Shown: positions 11,379-21,017, numbered from the stretch's first letter. The stretch is DNA of 64,000 nucleotides from Streptosporangium album (GCF_014203795.1 NZ_JACHJU010000001.1:4092001-4156000), one strand, 5' to 3'. Program-made: numbers and translations. Notes: generated by a model from the letters alone, not told the origin.

Positions 11379-12812
11379 GTGAACAGCGTCCTGGCGAACG
11401 CCGCCCTGGTCATGCTTTTCGTGGTGATCGGGGGGTTCTTCGCCGCCGCGGAAATGGCCATGGTCTCCCTCCGGGAGAGCCAGGTGCGCAGGCTCGACAC
11501 CCGGGGCCGCAGAGGAGCACGGGCGGCCAAGCTCGCCCGCGACCCCAACCGCTTCCTGTCCGCGGTGCAGATCGGCGTCACCGTGGCGACCATGCTGTCG
11601 GCGGCGTTCGGCGCCGACACCCTGGCCCGGGACCTCCTCCCGATCGTGGGCGGGTGGGGCGTGCCACCGGCCGTCGCGGCCCCGCTCTCCCTCGTGCTGG
11701 TGACTCTGGCGATCTCCTATGCCTCTCTGGTGCTGGGTGAGCTCGCGCCCAAGCGGATCGCCAGGCAGCGCGCCGAGGGGATCTCGCTGCTGGTCGCGCC
11801 GTTCCTGGACCGGATGGCCGCGCTGTCACGGCCGATCATCTGGGCGCTCTCCAAATCCACCGACGGTGTGGTCAAGCTCCTCGGCGGCGACCCCGAGGCG
11901 GACCGGGAGGAGATCTCCACCGAGGAGCTCCGTGACATGGTGGTGGGTCACCATGAGCTCGCCCCGGACGAGCGGCACCTGATCGCGGAGGTCTTCGCGG
12001 CGGGTAAGCGGCAGCTCCGCGAGGTGATGCTGCCCCGCACGGAGGTGGAGTTCATGGCCGTCGACACCCCGCTGGCCGAGGCCGCCGTGCTGGCCGCGGC
12101 CATGCCGCACTCCCGTTTCCCCATCTACCGTGACTCCTACGACGACATCATCGGCTTCATCCACATCAGGGACCTGCTCGATCCGGTGCTGACCGGGTCC
12201 ATCGAGCCGATCAGCGAGCTGGTGCCGATCCGCCCGGTCAAGCTGGTCCCCACGACCAAGCGGGTGCTGGCCACCCTGTCGGAGATGCGCGACGAGGGAC
12301 ACCACCTGGCGATCGTGGTGGACGAGTACGGTGGCACCGCCGGCATCGTCACCATGGAGGACCTGGTGGAGGAGCTCGTCGGCGACATCCGCGACGAGCA
12401 CGACATCGAGGACAAGCAGGTGGTGCTGCCCGCCGGGGAGGTCGAGCTGGACGGGCTGGCCAACCTCGACGAGGTGGCGACCGAGACCGGGATCCGGCTG
12501 GCCGAGGGCCCCTACGAGACCCTGGGCGGGTTCGTCATGGCGGCTCTGGGGCATCTGCCGACGCTCGGGGAGCGGGTGGAGATCCCCGGGTTCGAGATGT
12601 CGGTCACCGACATGGACGGCCGCAGGGTCTCGCGGGTCCGCATCAAACACCGCGTCTCCCCGCCGGACACGTCGGCCTCCCCGGGGCCGGACGAGCCCGG
12701 CTCCGCCGGGCCGGACACGCCGGCGGCCCCCCCGCCGGAGACTCCCGGCTCCAGCGGGAAGGGAAAACCGGCCTCGGCCGAGCCGGGGGCGCCGACCACT
12801 CCCGACACCTGA
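11379..12812 (+). CDS. CNNM/CBS-domain membrane protein (HlyC/CorC family)
   Basis: 477 residues from GTG 11379 (GGAG eight bases upstream; ATG 11316 is an alternative). N-terminal DUF21/CNNM transmembrane domain ([49 protein letters not shown]), then two CBS motifs ([39 protein letters not shown] in pieces) and a C-terminal CorC_HlyC domain ([10 protein letters not shown]). A Pro/Ser/Ala-rich tail of about 50 residues ends the protein. The family is linked to Mg/Co transport; the haemolysin name is historical. trpS begins 14 bases later, so cotranscription is likely. Confidence 0.9.
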   Translation: MNSVLANAALVMLFVVIGGFFAAAEMAMVSLRESQVRRLDTRGRRGARAAKLARDPNRFLSAVQIGVTVATMLSAAFGADTLARDLLPIVGGWGVPPAVAAPLSLVLVTLAISYASLVLGELAPKRIARQRAEGISLLVAPFLDRMAALSRPIIWALSKSTDGVVKLLGGDPEADREEISTEELRDMVVGHHELAPDERHLIAEVFAAGKRQLREVMLPRTEVEFMAVDTPLAEAAVLAAAMPHSRFPIYRDSYDDIIGFIHIRDLLDPVLTGSIEPISELVPIRPVKLVPTTKRVLATLSEMRDEGHHLAIVVDEYGGTAGIVTMEDLVEELVGDIRDEHDIEDKQVVLPAGEVELDGLANLDEVATETGIRLAEGPYETLGGFVMAALGHLPTLGERVEIPGFEMSVTDMDGRRVSRVRIKHRVSPPDTSASPGPDEPGSAGPDTPAAPPPETPGSSGKGKPASAEPGAPTTPDT

Positions 12813-12826
12813 CACAATTACCTGCT

Positions 12827-13831
12827 ATGGCCAGTCCTCGTGTCCTGTCCGGCATCCAGCCCACCGCCGACTCCTTCCACCTGGGCAACTACCTCGGTGC
12901 CGTGCGGCAGTACGTCGCCATGCAGGAGGGGTATGACGCGTTCTACTGCGTCGTCGACCTGCACGCGATCACGGTGGACTACCAGCCGGAGACGTTGCGC
13001 AGACGCTCCAGAATCGCCGCGGCCCAGCTCTTCGCCGCCGGACTCGACCCGGAGCGCTCCACGGTCTTCGTGCAGAGTCACGTGCGCGAGCACACCGAGC
13101 TGGCCTGGGTGCTGATCTGTCTCACCGGCATGGGCGAGGCCGGCCGGATGACCCAGTTCAAGGACAAGTCGGCGAAGTCCGGTGAGAGCTCGGCCAGCGT
13201 CGGCCTGTTCACCTACCCGATCCTGCAGGCCGCCGACATCCTGCTCTACCAGGCCGACAAGGTCCCGGTCGGAGCCGACCAGAAGCAGCACCTGGAGCTC
13301 ACCCGCGACCTCGCGCAGCGCTTCAACCATCGCTTCGGCGAGACCTTCACGCTGCCCAAGCCGCACATCGTCGAGGGCGTCGAGAAGATCACCGATCTGC
13401 AGGACCCCACGGCCAAGATGTCCAAGTCGTCATCCTCGCCGGGCGGCATCCTGGACCTGCTGGAGCAGCCGGGGCCGCTCCGCAAGAAGGTCATGCGCGC
13501 GGTCACCGACACGGGCTCCGAGGTCCTCGCCGACGATGAGAACAAGCCCGGCATCACCAACCTGCTGCGCATCCAGTCCGCGCTGACCGGAACGCCGATC
13601 CCCGAGCTTGAGGCCCGCTACGCCGGACAGGGGTACGGCACCTTCAAGAAGGACGTGGCCGAGGCCGTCACGGAGACCTTCACGCCGATCCGGGAGCGCA
13701 CCGAGAAGCTGCTGGCCGACGAGGCCGAGCTCGACAGGATGCTCGCCGCCGGCGCCACGCGGGCCCGTGCCGTGGCCGCCGAGACCATGGCCAAGGTCCG
13801 CGACCGGGTGGGCTTCCTGCCGGCCCCCTGA
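12827..13831 (+). CDS. trpS: Tryptophanyl-tRNA synthetase
   Basis: 334 residues, class I aminoacyl-tRNA synthetase charging tRNA-Trp. Seen: [19 protein letters not shown] with the HIGH-like [43 protein letters not shown], and the KMSKS loop in [11 protein letters not shown]. Length is normal for bacterial TrpS. It follows the CBS gene by 14 bases and precedes a YihY gene, an order conserved in actinomycetes. Confidence 0.97.
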   Translation: MASPRVLSGIQPTADSFHLGNYLGAVRQYVAMQEGYDAFYCVVDLHAITVDYQPETLRRRSRIAAAQLFAAGLDPERSTVFVQSHVREHTELAWVLICLTGMGEAGRMTQFKDKSAKSGESSASVGLFTYPILQAADILLYQADKVPVGADQKQHLELTRDLAQRFNHRFGETFTLPKPHIVEGVEKITDLQDPTAKMSKSSSSPGGILDLLEQPGPLRKKVMRAVTDTGSEVLADDENKPGITNLLRIQSALTGTPIPELEARYAGQGYGTFKKDVAEAVTETFTPIRERTEKLLADEAELDRMLAAGATRARAVAAETMAKVRDRVGFLPAP

Positions 13832-13907
13832 TCCGCGGCAGGTGGGATCCGGAGATCGTCCGCGGGACATGGCCGTCTTTACGCACGACGGGGCCGTGAC
13901 GGGGTAG

Positions 13908-14849
13908 GTGACCCGGGTGGCAGGCGTGCAGGAACGCATCGTGGCGGTCCGTGAGTGGGGCCGGTCGAAACTCGGCTCCGCCAGGGTCCGGTGGCCCTGG
14001 TTCGACCATCTGGTCAGGACCGTGCAGCGCTACCAGATCCAGTCCGGTGACCGGCTGGCCGGAGCGGTGACCTACTTCGCGTTCCTGTCGTTCTTCCCGA
14101 TCATCGCGCTGGCGTTCGCGGTCTTCGGCTTCTTCCTGTCCGTCAATCATGACGCCGTCAAGACCCTGCAGAAGGCCATCAACCAGTATCTGCCCGGGCT
14201 GGCCGACCAGCTCCCGATCCAGCAGATCGCCGACTCGCGGGCCAGCGCCGGGATCATCGGCCTGGTCGGCCTGCTCTATGCCGGGCTCGGCGCGATCGAC
14301 GCACTGCGGGACGCGCTCCGCGAGATGTCCATGACCGCCGAGGCGCCCCTCAACTTCTTCCTGGCCAAGCTCCGCAACCTGGCCGCCCTGGTCCTGATCG
14401 GCATCACGGCGGTCGCCTCGGTGCTGGTGGGAGGCTTCGCCACCCAGGCCAGCGGGACAGTGGCCTCCTGGCTGGGGCTGTCGCGGTCGGTGATCGGCAG
14501 CGGCTCGGTCTGGCTCGCCGGCCTGGCGGTCAGCGTGCTGGCCGACATCGCCCTCTTCATGATCATTCTGCGCTGGATGGGCCAGTCGAGGCAGCCGTTC
14601 CGGGTGATATTCCGCGGCGCGCTGCTGGGCGCCCTGGCCTACGGGCTCCTCAAGCAGCTCGCCGCGCTGATTCTCAGCAGTACGCTGAACAACCCCATCT
14701 ACGGGGTGTTCGCGGTGATGGTCGGGTTACTGATCTGGATCAACCTGTCGGTCCGGGTCATCCTCTACTCGGCGGCCTGGACGGAGACCGCGTCGCTCGG
14801 CCCCCCGCCCGCGCCCACCCCGATCCCCGGCGGCAACGCCCCCGTGTAG
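13908..14849 (+). CDS. YihY/virulence factor BrkB family membrane protein
   Basis: 313 residues from GTG 13908. About six membrane helices; the family signature is in GDRLAGAVTYFAFLSFFPIIALAF, and later YAGLGAIDALRDALREM, RVIFRGALLGALAYGLLKQ and NNPIYGVFAVMVGLLIWINL (split segments). The family was once called RNase BN by mistake; it is an inner-membrane protein of unknown transport role. It sits between trpS and the convergent carboxypeptidase gene. Confidence 0.9.
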   Translation: MTRVAGVQERIVAVREWGRSKLGSARVRWPWFDHLVRTVQRYQIQSGDRLAGAVTYFAFLSFFPIIALAFAVFGFFLSVNHDAVKTLQKAINQYLPGLADQLPIQQIADSRASAGIIGLVGLLYAGLGAIDALRDALREMSMTAEAPLNFFLAKLRNLAALVLIGITAVASVLVGGFATQASGTVASWLGLSRSVIGSGSVWLAGLAVSVLADIALFMIILRWMGQSRQPFRVIFRGALLGALAYGLLKQLAALILSSTLNNPIYGVFAVMVGLLIWINLSVRVILYSAAWTETASLGPPPAPTPIPGGNAPV

Positions 14850-14919
14850 GCGCCCCGGCGGCCTCAGTGCAATTTTGAGAGGCTTTAATGCCTTTTATGT
14901 CCCTTTGTGTCATCGGGGT

Positions 14920-14940
14920 GGCCCCATGGCTCCTGGGGCC
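14920..14940. terminator. Possible bidirectional hairpin between convergent genes
   Basis: GGCCCCA / TGGGGCC with a 7-base loop in the 115-base gap between the YihY and Dac stops. No clear T run, so weak. Confidence 0.4.
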
Positions 14941-14964
14941 GCTTGCGGGCCGCCGGGCCGGTAC

Positions 14965-16065
14965 CTAGCGGGGTCGCCTGCGCAAGCCGTACACCAGCCA
15001 GATCGTGCCGCCGATCAGGACGGTGCCCAGCAGGGCGATGCTCACGTGGAGGACCGTCTGTGAACCGCGCTCGGCTCCGAGCGTCGCGGTGGGAAGGGGG
15101 TTCGGCGATGTCCTCGACACGTTCGGTGCGGCCGGGAGGGTCGGCAGGGGCGCGGCGTCGGGGACCGGGTCCACCAGCCGGCCGACCGGGGCGACCTTGC
15201 CGCGGTTGGCGAAACCCCAGTCGAGCAGGCCGGCGACCTCGTCCCAGAAGTAGCCGTCGTGCCGCATGATCGACACGATGATCGTGTGACCGTTGCGCCT
15301 GGCCGCGCCGACGAAGCTGCCCAGTGCTTTGGACGTCCAGCCGTTCTTGACGCCGATCATGCCCTTGTAACGCCAGAGCAGCTTGTTGTGGTTGCCGATC
15401 TCGTAGTAGCCCTTGGGGGCCGGAAACTTGTCAGTCTTCATGCTGATATATCGCTGAAAATCGTGGTTGGCCAGCCCGGCCCGGGCGATCAACGCCAGGT
15501 CGTAGGCCGAGCTGCTCTGGCCGGGCTTGTCCAGCCCGTTCGGCGTCTTGGCCACGGTGTCGAAGGCCTGGATCCGCTTGGCCTCGGAGTTCATGTCCTG
15601 CAGCGTCTTGGCCAGGCCGCCGTTGGCCTCGGCCAGCGCCATCGCCGCGTCGTTGCCCGAGACCAGCAACATCGCCTTGAACAGGTCCTCAACGGTGTAG
15701 ATGGGCTTGGAGACCAGGCCGACGGCGCTGCCCTCCTCGTTCACGGCGCGGTTGCTCGGCCTGACCTTCCGATCCTTGTCGAGCTTCGGGATGAGGGTGA
15801 GCGCGGTCAGCGCCTTGAGCGTGCTCGCGGGCAGAAAGCGCCCGTGGGGATCCTTTGCGGCCAGCACCTCTCCGGTGTCGGCGTCCGCGATCACGTAGGA
15901 CCGGGCGGCCGTCTTCGGGGGTGCCTTCACTCCCTGCGAGACGATGAGGCCGCGCTCGCCGAGGTGGGTGCCGCCGACAGGCTCTGTCTCGGCATGTGCG
16001 GGACCGCCCAGAAAGACGGTCGCCGCAAGCAGCACCACGACGGGTGCGACATGTTTCATCCCCAT
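14965..16065 (-). CDS. D-alanyl-D-alanine carboxypeptidase (S11, PBP5-like)
   Basis: 366 residues from ATG 16065. A signal peptide (MKHVAPVVVLLAATVFLGGPAHA) is followed by the S11 peptidase domain with all three catalytic motifs: SxxK in PASTLKALT, SxN in LLVSGNDAAMA, and KTG-type KNG in GVKNGWTSKA. A Pro-rich linker and a C-terminal membrane helix (VSIALLGTVLIGGTIWLVYGL) with a basic RRRPR tail anchor it with the enzyme outside. It trims the terminal D-Ala of peptidoglycan stem peptides. ATG 16059 is an alternative start. Divergent from the small membrane gene at 16154. Confidence 0.94.
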   Translation of the reverse strand: MGMKHVAPVVVLLAATVFLGGPAHAETEPVGGTHLGERGLIVSQGVKAPPKTAARSYVIADADTGEVLAAKDPHGRFLPASTLKALTALTLIPKLDKDRKVRPSNRAVNEEGSAVGLVSKPIYTVEDLFKAMLLVSGNDAAMALAEANGGLAKTLQDMNSEAKRIQAFDTVAKTPNGLDKPGQSSSAYDLALIARAGLANHDFQRYISMKTDKFPAPKGYYEIGNHNKLLWRYKGMIGVKNGWTSKALGSFVGAARRNGHTIIVSIMRHDGYFWDEVAGLLDWGFANRGKVAPVGRLVDPVPDAAPLPTLPAAPNVSRTSPNPLPTATLGAERGSQTVLHVSIALLGTVLIGGTIWLVYGLRRRPR

Positions 16066-16153
16066 AGTGATCTCAGGGTAGCTTCGTGCAGATTCGCATG
16101 AGGTGACCCACACGCTGACCAGGGAACAGAGCTGGCAACGGAATACTGATGTC

Positions 16154-16390
16154 ATGCAAATATCGCGAAAGATCGCTGGATTTCTGATCGCCGTCGCGGC
16201 TTTCATGATCTTTGAATGGATCAATCTCGCCTTCAACCTCGCGGACGGCCATCCGACGGCCTTCTACGTGGTGCACGGCATCCTGGTCGCCGTGAACATC
16301 GTCGTGGGGATCGTGCTCGGTGTGATCGGCCTGCGCGGACTGACCGGCCTACGTGGACGGGCAGAGCGCGAGCAGGGTCCTCCGATGTAG
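16154..16390 (+). CDS. Small membrane protein, SCO4848-like
   Basis: 78 residues with two membrane helices (IAGFLIAVAAFMIFEWINLAF and FYVVHGILVAVNIVVGIVLGVIG) and a charged tail. Gene position beside a Dac gene matches the SCO4848 family of actinobacterial membrane proteins (function unknown); this link is from memory. GTG 16103 would add 17 residues. Its last 42 bases overlap the convergent ATP-grasp gene. Confidence 0.7.
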   Translation: MQISRKIAGFLIAVAAFMIFEWINLAFNLADGHPTAFYVVHGILVAVNIVVGIVLGVIGLRGLTGLRGRAEREQGPPM

Positions 16391-17764
16391 CTCGGCGGCC
16401 TCCTCGGCCGAGTTGCCGATGCTGGTGAAGCCGAGCTTGCCGTACTCCGGAACCGCACCGAGCAGGTGCAGGACGTTGCCCGTCCGGGACTCGTGGTCGA
16501 AGCCGAGACCCCTGTCCTGGACCAGCTTGACGACCTCTCCGGGTGTACGGCCTCGCAGCCCGGCCGAGGTGCAGTTGTCGGTCGCCATGTAGTACTTGGG
16601 CTGGCCGTCGTGCATGAGCGTGCCGGCATCGGGATCGTAGGCGGCGCCGGTGGTCAGCAGCGCGGCGCCGAACGGGTGGGTGGTCCCGCCGATGCGCAGG
16701 TTGATCTCGCACAGCAGGGGCCGGTAGCCGGCGTCGGTCTTGACGGCGAAGAAGTCCATGCCGAACAGACCCACCACACCCCGTCTGGCGAGGACCCGGG
16801 CGATCTGCTCGGCGCACTCGCCGACCTGGGTGCGGTAGGCCGACCGCGCGGGGAAGGAGCACCCCTGGTAGACGTCGCCGTTCGGGCCGCCGAGAATCTG
16901 CTCGTGCGTGGCGACCACGTCATAGACGCCGCCGGGAGTGATCCTGGCCAGGGCACTGGGGGAGCGCAGCGACAGGTCGTCGACGAACTCCTCGATCACC
17001 GCACCCCGCTCGGCGATCTTCTCGGCGAACGTCGTCCAGGTCTCGTGCGCCGCGGAGAAGCTGGTGGGACAGGCGGTGAGCGGCCGCTCATCCTTGATCA
17101 CGATGGCGTTGCCCAGCCCGGAGTAGCTGTTGTTGAGCTTCACCATCAGCTTGGACGTGGGACTCAGCGCGCGGGCCGCGTGCTCCACCTCGGTCAGCGA
17201 CCGCAGGTCGGCGAAGCCGCGGGGCATGGGCACCCCGGCCTCCTCGCCGATCACGCGCCCACCGCTCTTGGACCCCAGGTGGGCCAGCGAGGTGGCCGGG
17301 CCGTAGATCGGCAGGCCCAGGACCTCGGCGAGCCGCTCCTCATGCTCGCTGACCACGAACGGCACCATCCACGCGCCCGTCGCGCGGCCGAGCGGCGAGC
17401 GGATCCGCGCGAGGACATCCGGGCGGCGCAGCAGCGACACGGTGAGGGGGTTGGTGTGCGGATCACCCAAACTGATCATTTGCAGGCGGGTGCGGGCCTC
17501 GTCGGGGTCGTCGAGGAAGCTCAGGTAGTAGTCCACGATCGCGGTGTCCACCGGCATCGAGGAGAGGTAGATGACCTCCACGTCCGGTTGCCTGAGCGTG
17601 AGCAGGAGAAACAGCAGCCGTTCCTCATAGCACAGGGCGCCGGTGATCCTCCGTAGCTCGTCTTGGGGGAGCGACAGCGACGGGATGACCACCAGGGTCC
17701 CCTCGTTCGGTTCGAAGAGGCTTAACTTTGCATGCTTCTCCGCGAATGGGATGTTAGTGATCAT
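16349..17764 (-). CDS. PGM1-type ATP-grasp peptide ligase
   Basis: 471 residues from ATG 17764 (GTG 17836 is an upstream option; neither has a good ribosome site). The pre-ATP-grasp N-terminus reads TLVVIPSLSLPQDELRRITG, ERLLFLLLTLRQPDVEVIYL, SMPVDTAIVDYYL and LPIYGPATSLAHLGSKSGG, matching peptide ligase PGM1, the ATP-grasp enzyme that caps ribosomal peptides in pheganomycin synthesis. The ATP-grasp core has KLNNSYSGLGNAIVI and the metal-binding GMDFFAVKTD / LLCEINLRIGGTTHP; the C-terminal PGM1 domain follows. No precursor peptide or other RiPP enzyme is visible nearby, so the substrate is unknown. Confidence 0.85.
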   Translation of the reverse strand: MITNIPFAEKHAKLSLFEPNEGTLVVIPSLSLPQDELRRITGALCYEERLLFLLLTLRQPDVEVIYLSSMPVDTAIVDYYLSFLDDPDEARTRLQMISLGDPHTNPLTVSLLRRPDVLARIRSPLGRATGAWMVPFVVSEHEERLAEVLGLPIYGPATSLAHLGSKSGGRVIGEEAGVPMPRGFADLRSLTEVEHAARALSPTSKLMVKLNNSYSGLGNAIVIKDERPLTACPTSFSAAHETWTTFAEKIAERGAVIEEFVDDLSLRSPSALARITPGGVYDVVATHEQILGGPNGDVYQGCSFPARSAYRTQVGECAEQIARVLARRGVVGLFGMDFFAVKTDAGYRPLLCEINLRIGGTTHPFGAALLTTGAAYDPDAGTLMHDGQPKYYMATDNCTSAGLRGRTPGEVVKLVQDRGLGFDHESRTGNVLHLLGAVPEYGKLGFTSIGNSAEEAAELHRRTLLALCPST

Positions 17765-18074
17765 ATGCGGAGTGAAGCACGCATTCTTCTCGTTTGCATC
17801 ACTCCCTCGGGTGCGATGACCGGCACCTGAGGTCACGTAAATTGCCAGGTCGTCGATGTTTCAACAGGGCCGCTACCGGCCACTGCCGTGATGGCACCAC
17901 CCGGTACGGCTACCACCCCTAGCCCATCCGGGCCATCAGGCCTGGTCCGAGTGGGCCAGGAGTCACGGAAGCAGGGGGTGGGACGGCAAAACATTTGGCG
18001 TAGATGTCGGCGGGCTGTCGCTGAGGAGGGATAAAGTCGATGTCATCGCCAGCACGCCGGTGGCCTCACACCGG

Positions 18075-18253
18075 TCTGTCGCTTGCGTGATCGGCAACGC
18101 CCTCGCCGCCGGGCTGGCGGAGAGGTGAAACGCCTGTGGAGCTGGTGTAAGACCTCAACGGAGATCCTTCCGGGCGGGCGACCGGCGGTGAAGCAGGAAG
18201 CCTCACGGGTGACCGTGGGAATCCCCTCCCTCCGGGGAGGGGAGGATGTCAAC
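18075..18253 (+). mobile_element. Relic of IS605-type tnpB 3' end with omega-RNA-like right end
   Basis: Only the tail of a TnpB gene remains, split over two frames: NALAAGLA in one, then GGEVKRLW ... GRPAVKQEASRVTVGIPSLRGGEDV in the other, the usual C-terminal tail of actinobacterial TnpB. The DNA ends with a GC hairpin (CCCCTCCC / GGGAGGGG, 223-230 and 235-242 of the 18-kb line) followed by GGATGTCAA, the typical right end and 3' end of the omega RNA of IS200/IS605 elements. No tnpA, RuvC domain or left end is seen. The preceding 17837-18039 holds nothing recognisable. Confidence 0.7.
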
Positions 18254-18399
18254 AGTCGTACTGGTGTGGCCCGCGGCATCTACCCCGGCCCATCGACACG
18301 ACGATCATTTTTTCGGACTGCTTCATGGATCCCGTGATTCTGGGCAGTGGCACGGTGCGTCGACGATTCAGACTGCTGGCGCGGATGGGATGGTGACCA

Positions 18400-19638
18400 A
18401 TGCGGGGGCGTAATTTTCGGGGAGAACTCGACACGTTCCTCGCCGGGCGTGAGCAGGAACTGATCGACTTCCGTCGTGACCTGCACATGCATCCCGAGCT
18501 CGCGTTCGCTGAATACCGTACGACACAGCGTATCGCCGACCGCCTGATCGCGGCCGGCCTCGTCCCCTCGGTTCTCCCGCGCGGCACCGGCCTGATCTGT
18601 GAGGTCGGCAGCGGTGACGGGCCGACCGTGGCGCTGCGGGCCGACATCGACGCACTGCCCGTGCCGGACGAGAAGGACGTTCCCTACAGCTCCACCGTCC
18701 CCGGCGTGTGCCACGCCTGCGGCCACGACGTGCACACCACGATCCTGCTCGGCACAGCCCTTTTCCTGGCTCAGCAGTCGGCGGCCGGGCTGCTGCCCGG
18801 CAGGGTCCGGCTGATCTTCCAGCCCGCCGAGGAGCTCCCCGGCGGGGCGCTGGAGGTCATGGCCTCGGGCGGCATCAGCGGTGTCGACCGGATCTTCGGT
18901 CTGCACTGCGACCCCCGGGTGGACGTCGGCAAGGTCGGCCTCAAGGCCGGTCCGATCACCTCCGCCTGCGACAAGGTCGCGATCCGGGTGAGTGGTCCCG
19001 GCGGGCACACCGCCCGGCCGCACCTCACCGCCGACCTGGTCTTCGCCCTCGCCAAGATCCTTACGGAGCTGCCCGCGGGGCTGTCCCGCCGGGTGGACCC
19101 CCGCTCGTCGCTGAGCCTGGTCTGGGGCCGGGTCGAAGCGGGCTCGGTGGCCAACGCGATCCCGGACGACGGCGTCGCCGAGGGCACCGTGCGCTGCCTG
19201 GACGAGGACGCCTGGCACGCCGCTCCCGACCTGATCAAGGCGCTGCTCGACTCGGTCGCCGGCGCCTACGGCGTCGAGGCCCGGATGGACTACGTCCGTG
19301 GCGTGCCACCGGTGGTCAACGACGAGGTCAGCGTGCAGATGCTGACCGAGGCTGCGGCGGGCGTCCTCGGGGAGGGCGCCGCGGTGCCGACGCAGCAGAG
19401 CCTGGGCGGCGAGGACTTCGGCTGGTATCTCGAGTCCATCCCCGGCGCCTTCGCCCGGCTGGGCACCCGTAAGCCGGGTTCGCTCCAGATGGGGGACATC
19501 CACCAGGGCACCTTCGACGTGGACGAGGCCTGCATCGGCACCGGCGTGCGATTCCTGGCGGCGACCGCGCTGACCGCACTCTGGGAGGGGCAGCGCCCCG
19601 GTTCGCACGAGCCCGTCGCGGGCATCGCGATGGCCTGA
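18400..19638 (+). CDS. M20D amidohydrolase (N-acyl amino acid / hippurate type)
   Basis: 412 residues. Zinc aminopeptidase-like fold with FRRDLHMHPELAFAEYRTT, the metal ligand segment CHACGHDVHTTILLG, PAEELPGGALEVMASGG, and the dimerisation-domain GPGGHTARPHLTAD. The ending LGGEDFGWYLESIPGAFARLGT is the last ligand region. Likely removes an acyl or aminoacyl group from amino acids or small peptides in the cytoplasm; exact substrate unknown. A perfect 17-bp terminator follows, so it is a single-gene unit upstream of the nucleoside transport operon. Confidence 0.92.
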   Translation: MRGRNFRGELDTFLAGREQELIDFRRDLHMHPELAFAEYRTTQRIADRLIAAGLVPSVLPRGTGLICEVGSGDGPTVALRADIDALPVPDEKDVPYSSTVPGVCHACGHDVHTTILLGTALFLAQQSAAGLLPGRVRLIFQPAEELPGGALEVMASGGISGVDRIFGLHCDPRVDVGKVGLKAGPITSACDKVAIRVSGPGGHTARPHLTADLVFALAKILTELPAGLSRRVDPRSSLSLVWGRVEAGSVANAIPDDGVAEGTVRCLDEDAWHAAPDLIKALLDSVAGAYGVEARMDYVRGVPPVVNDEVSVQMLTEAAAGVLGEGAAVPTQQSLGGEDFGWYLESIPGAFARLGTRKPGSLQMGDIHQGTFDVDEACIGTGVRFLAATALTALWEGQRPGSHEPVAGIAMA

Positions 19639-19707
19639 AGGGGAAGCGTCGACCTGCCGGGAGACACCGGTGACAGCGGAATGGCCCCACCGTGACGGGG
19701 CCGTGAA

Positions 19708-19745
19708 GACGGCCTGACGCTACCCGCCGGTAGCGTCAGGCCGTC
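19708..19745 (+). terminator. Strong hairpin after M20 gene
   Basis: Perfect 17-bp stem (GACGGCCTGACGCTACC with its complement) and a 4-base CGCC loop. Confidence 0.85.
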
Positions 19746-19894
19746 TCCGTGTGTCACAGGGCGGCCTGAGCTGCATAACAGACGTATTGCGGACTCGTGT
19801 GCTGGTTTGGTCAATGCTGGTCAACCAACTATCTTCCGTGCAGGGTTGCCGTGCGTCTCTTCGCGCGTGCACTGAAACGCGAAGGGAGTCCATC

Positions 19895-20971
19895 TTGCTT
19901 CAGAACCGATTCGGCAAGCTGGCAGCGACCACACTGGTGGGCACCATGCTCATGGGAGCTGCCGCGTGTGGTGGAAGCGACGAGCCGGCCACCTCGGCCA
20001 AACCGGCCGACGGCGCCAGCGGCGCCCCGGCCGCAGCGGGCGGGAAGGTCGGCTTGGCCTATGACATCGGCGGCCGTGGCGACCAGTCGTTCAACGACGC
20101 CGCCGCCGCAGGTCTGGACAAGGCCAAGTCCGAGCTCGGTCTCGCGGAGACCAAGGAGCTCGAAGCCGGCAACGGCGAGACCGAGGCGGCCAAGGAGGAA
20201 CGGCTGCGGCTGCTCGCCTCCGGCGGCTACAACCCGATCATCGCCATCGGTTTCGCCTACTCGGGACCGCTGAAGAAGGTCGCCGCCGAGTTCCCGGACG
20301 TCAAGTTCGCCATCGTGGACGACGCCGACGCGACCGGTGCCAACATCTCCAACCTGCTCTTCGCCGAGCACGAGGGGTCCTTCCTCGTCGGTGCCGCCGC
20401 GGCGCTGACCAGCAAGAAGAACCACGTGGGCTTCGTCGGCGGCGTCCGGGTGCCGCTGATCGAGAAGTTCGAGGCGGGCTTCGCCGCCGGCGCCAAGGCG
20501 GTCAAGGCCGACATCAAGATCGACAGCAAGTACCTGACCGAGCCGCCGGACTTCGGTGGCTTCGCCGACCCGGCCAAGGGCAAGACCGCGGCCGAAGGCA
20601 TGTTCGACGCGGGAGCCGACGTGGTCTACCAGGCCGCGGGTGGGTCCGGTAGCGGCGTGTTCGAGGCCGCCAAGGCGGCCAACGGCCTGGCCATCGGCGT
20701 CGACTCCGACCAGGCCAAGACCGCGGCCCCCGAGGTGCAGGGTGTCATCATGACCTCCATGCTCAAGAAGGTCGACGTCGCAGTCTTCGACTTCCTGAAG
20801 GGCTACACCACCAACTCGGTGAAGTCCGGCTCGACGGTCTACGACCTCAAGGCCGGCGGCGTCGACTACTCCACCACCGGCGGCCAGGTCGACAAGATCA
20901 AGTCGAAGCTCGACGAGTACAAGCAGAAGATCATCTCCGGCGAGATCACCGTGCCGGACAAGAACTCCTGA
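19895..20971 (+). CDS. BMP/PnrA-type nucleoside-binding lipoprotein
   Basis: 358 residues from TTG 19895, placed by AAGGGAG six bases upstream. Signal peptide with lipobox ending GAAAC, then the BMP fold: VGLAYDIGGRGDQSFNDAA (nucleoside-binding D.GG..D.SFN), PIIAIGFAYSGPLKKVAAEFPDVKFAIVDD in pieces, LFAEHEGSFLVGAAAALTS, VGFVGGVRVPLIEKFEAGF, and ADVVYQAAGGSGSGVFEAA. It is the solute receptor of the ABC importer encoded next; linkage to cytidine deaminase and thymidine phosphorylase supports nucleosides as ligand. A terminator-like hairpin follows, which would favour expression of this gene over the rest. Confidence 0.93.
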   Translation: MLQNRFGKLAATTLVGTMLMGAAACGGSDEPATSAKPADGASGAPAAAGGKVGLAYDIGGRGDQSFNDAAAAGLDKAKSELGLAETKELEAGNGETEAAKEERLRLLASGGYNPIIAIGFAYSGPLKKVAAEFPDVKFAIVDDADATGANISNLLFAEHEGSFLVGAAAALTSKKNHVGFVGGVRVPLIEKFEAGFAAGAKAVKADIKIDSKYLTEPPDFGGFADPAKGKTAAEGMFDAGADVVYQAAGGSGSGVFEAAKAANGLAIGVDSDQAKTAAPEVQGVIMTSMLKKVDVAVFDFLKGYTTNSVKSGSTVYDLKAGGVDYSTTGGQVDKIKSKLDEYKQKIISGEITVPDKNS

Positions 20972-20983
20972 CCTGGTACTAAT

Positions 20984-21017
20984 AAAGGGCCCGGCGGACA
21001 ATTCCCCCGGGCCCTTT
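20984..21017 (+). terminator. Intra-operon terminator/attenuator
   Basis: Perfect AAAGGGCCCGG / CCGGGCCCTTT stem with a 12-base loop between the binding-protein gene and its ATPase. Such hairpins usually cause partial read-through so that the receptor is in excess. Confidence 0.8.

Noticed and set aside
18083-18337. An 84-residue gene
   Set aside because: It is the TnpB tail and continues past the element end into unrelated sequence, with no ribosome site.
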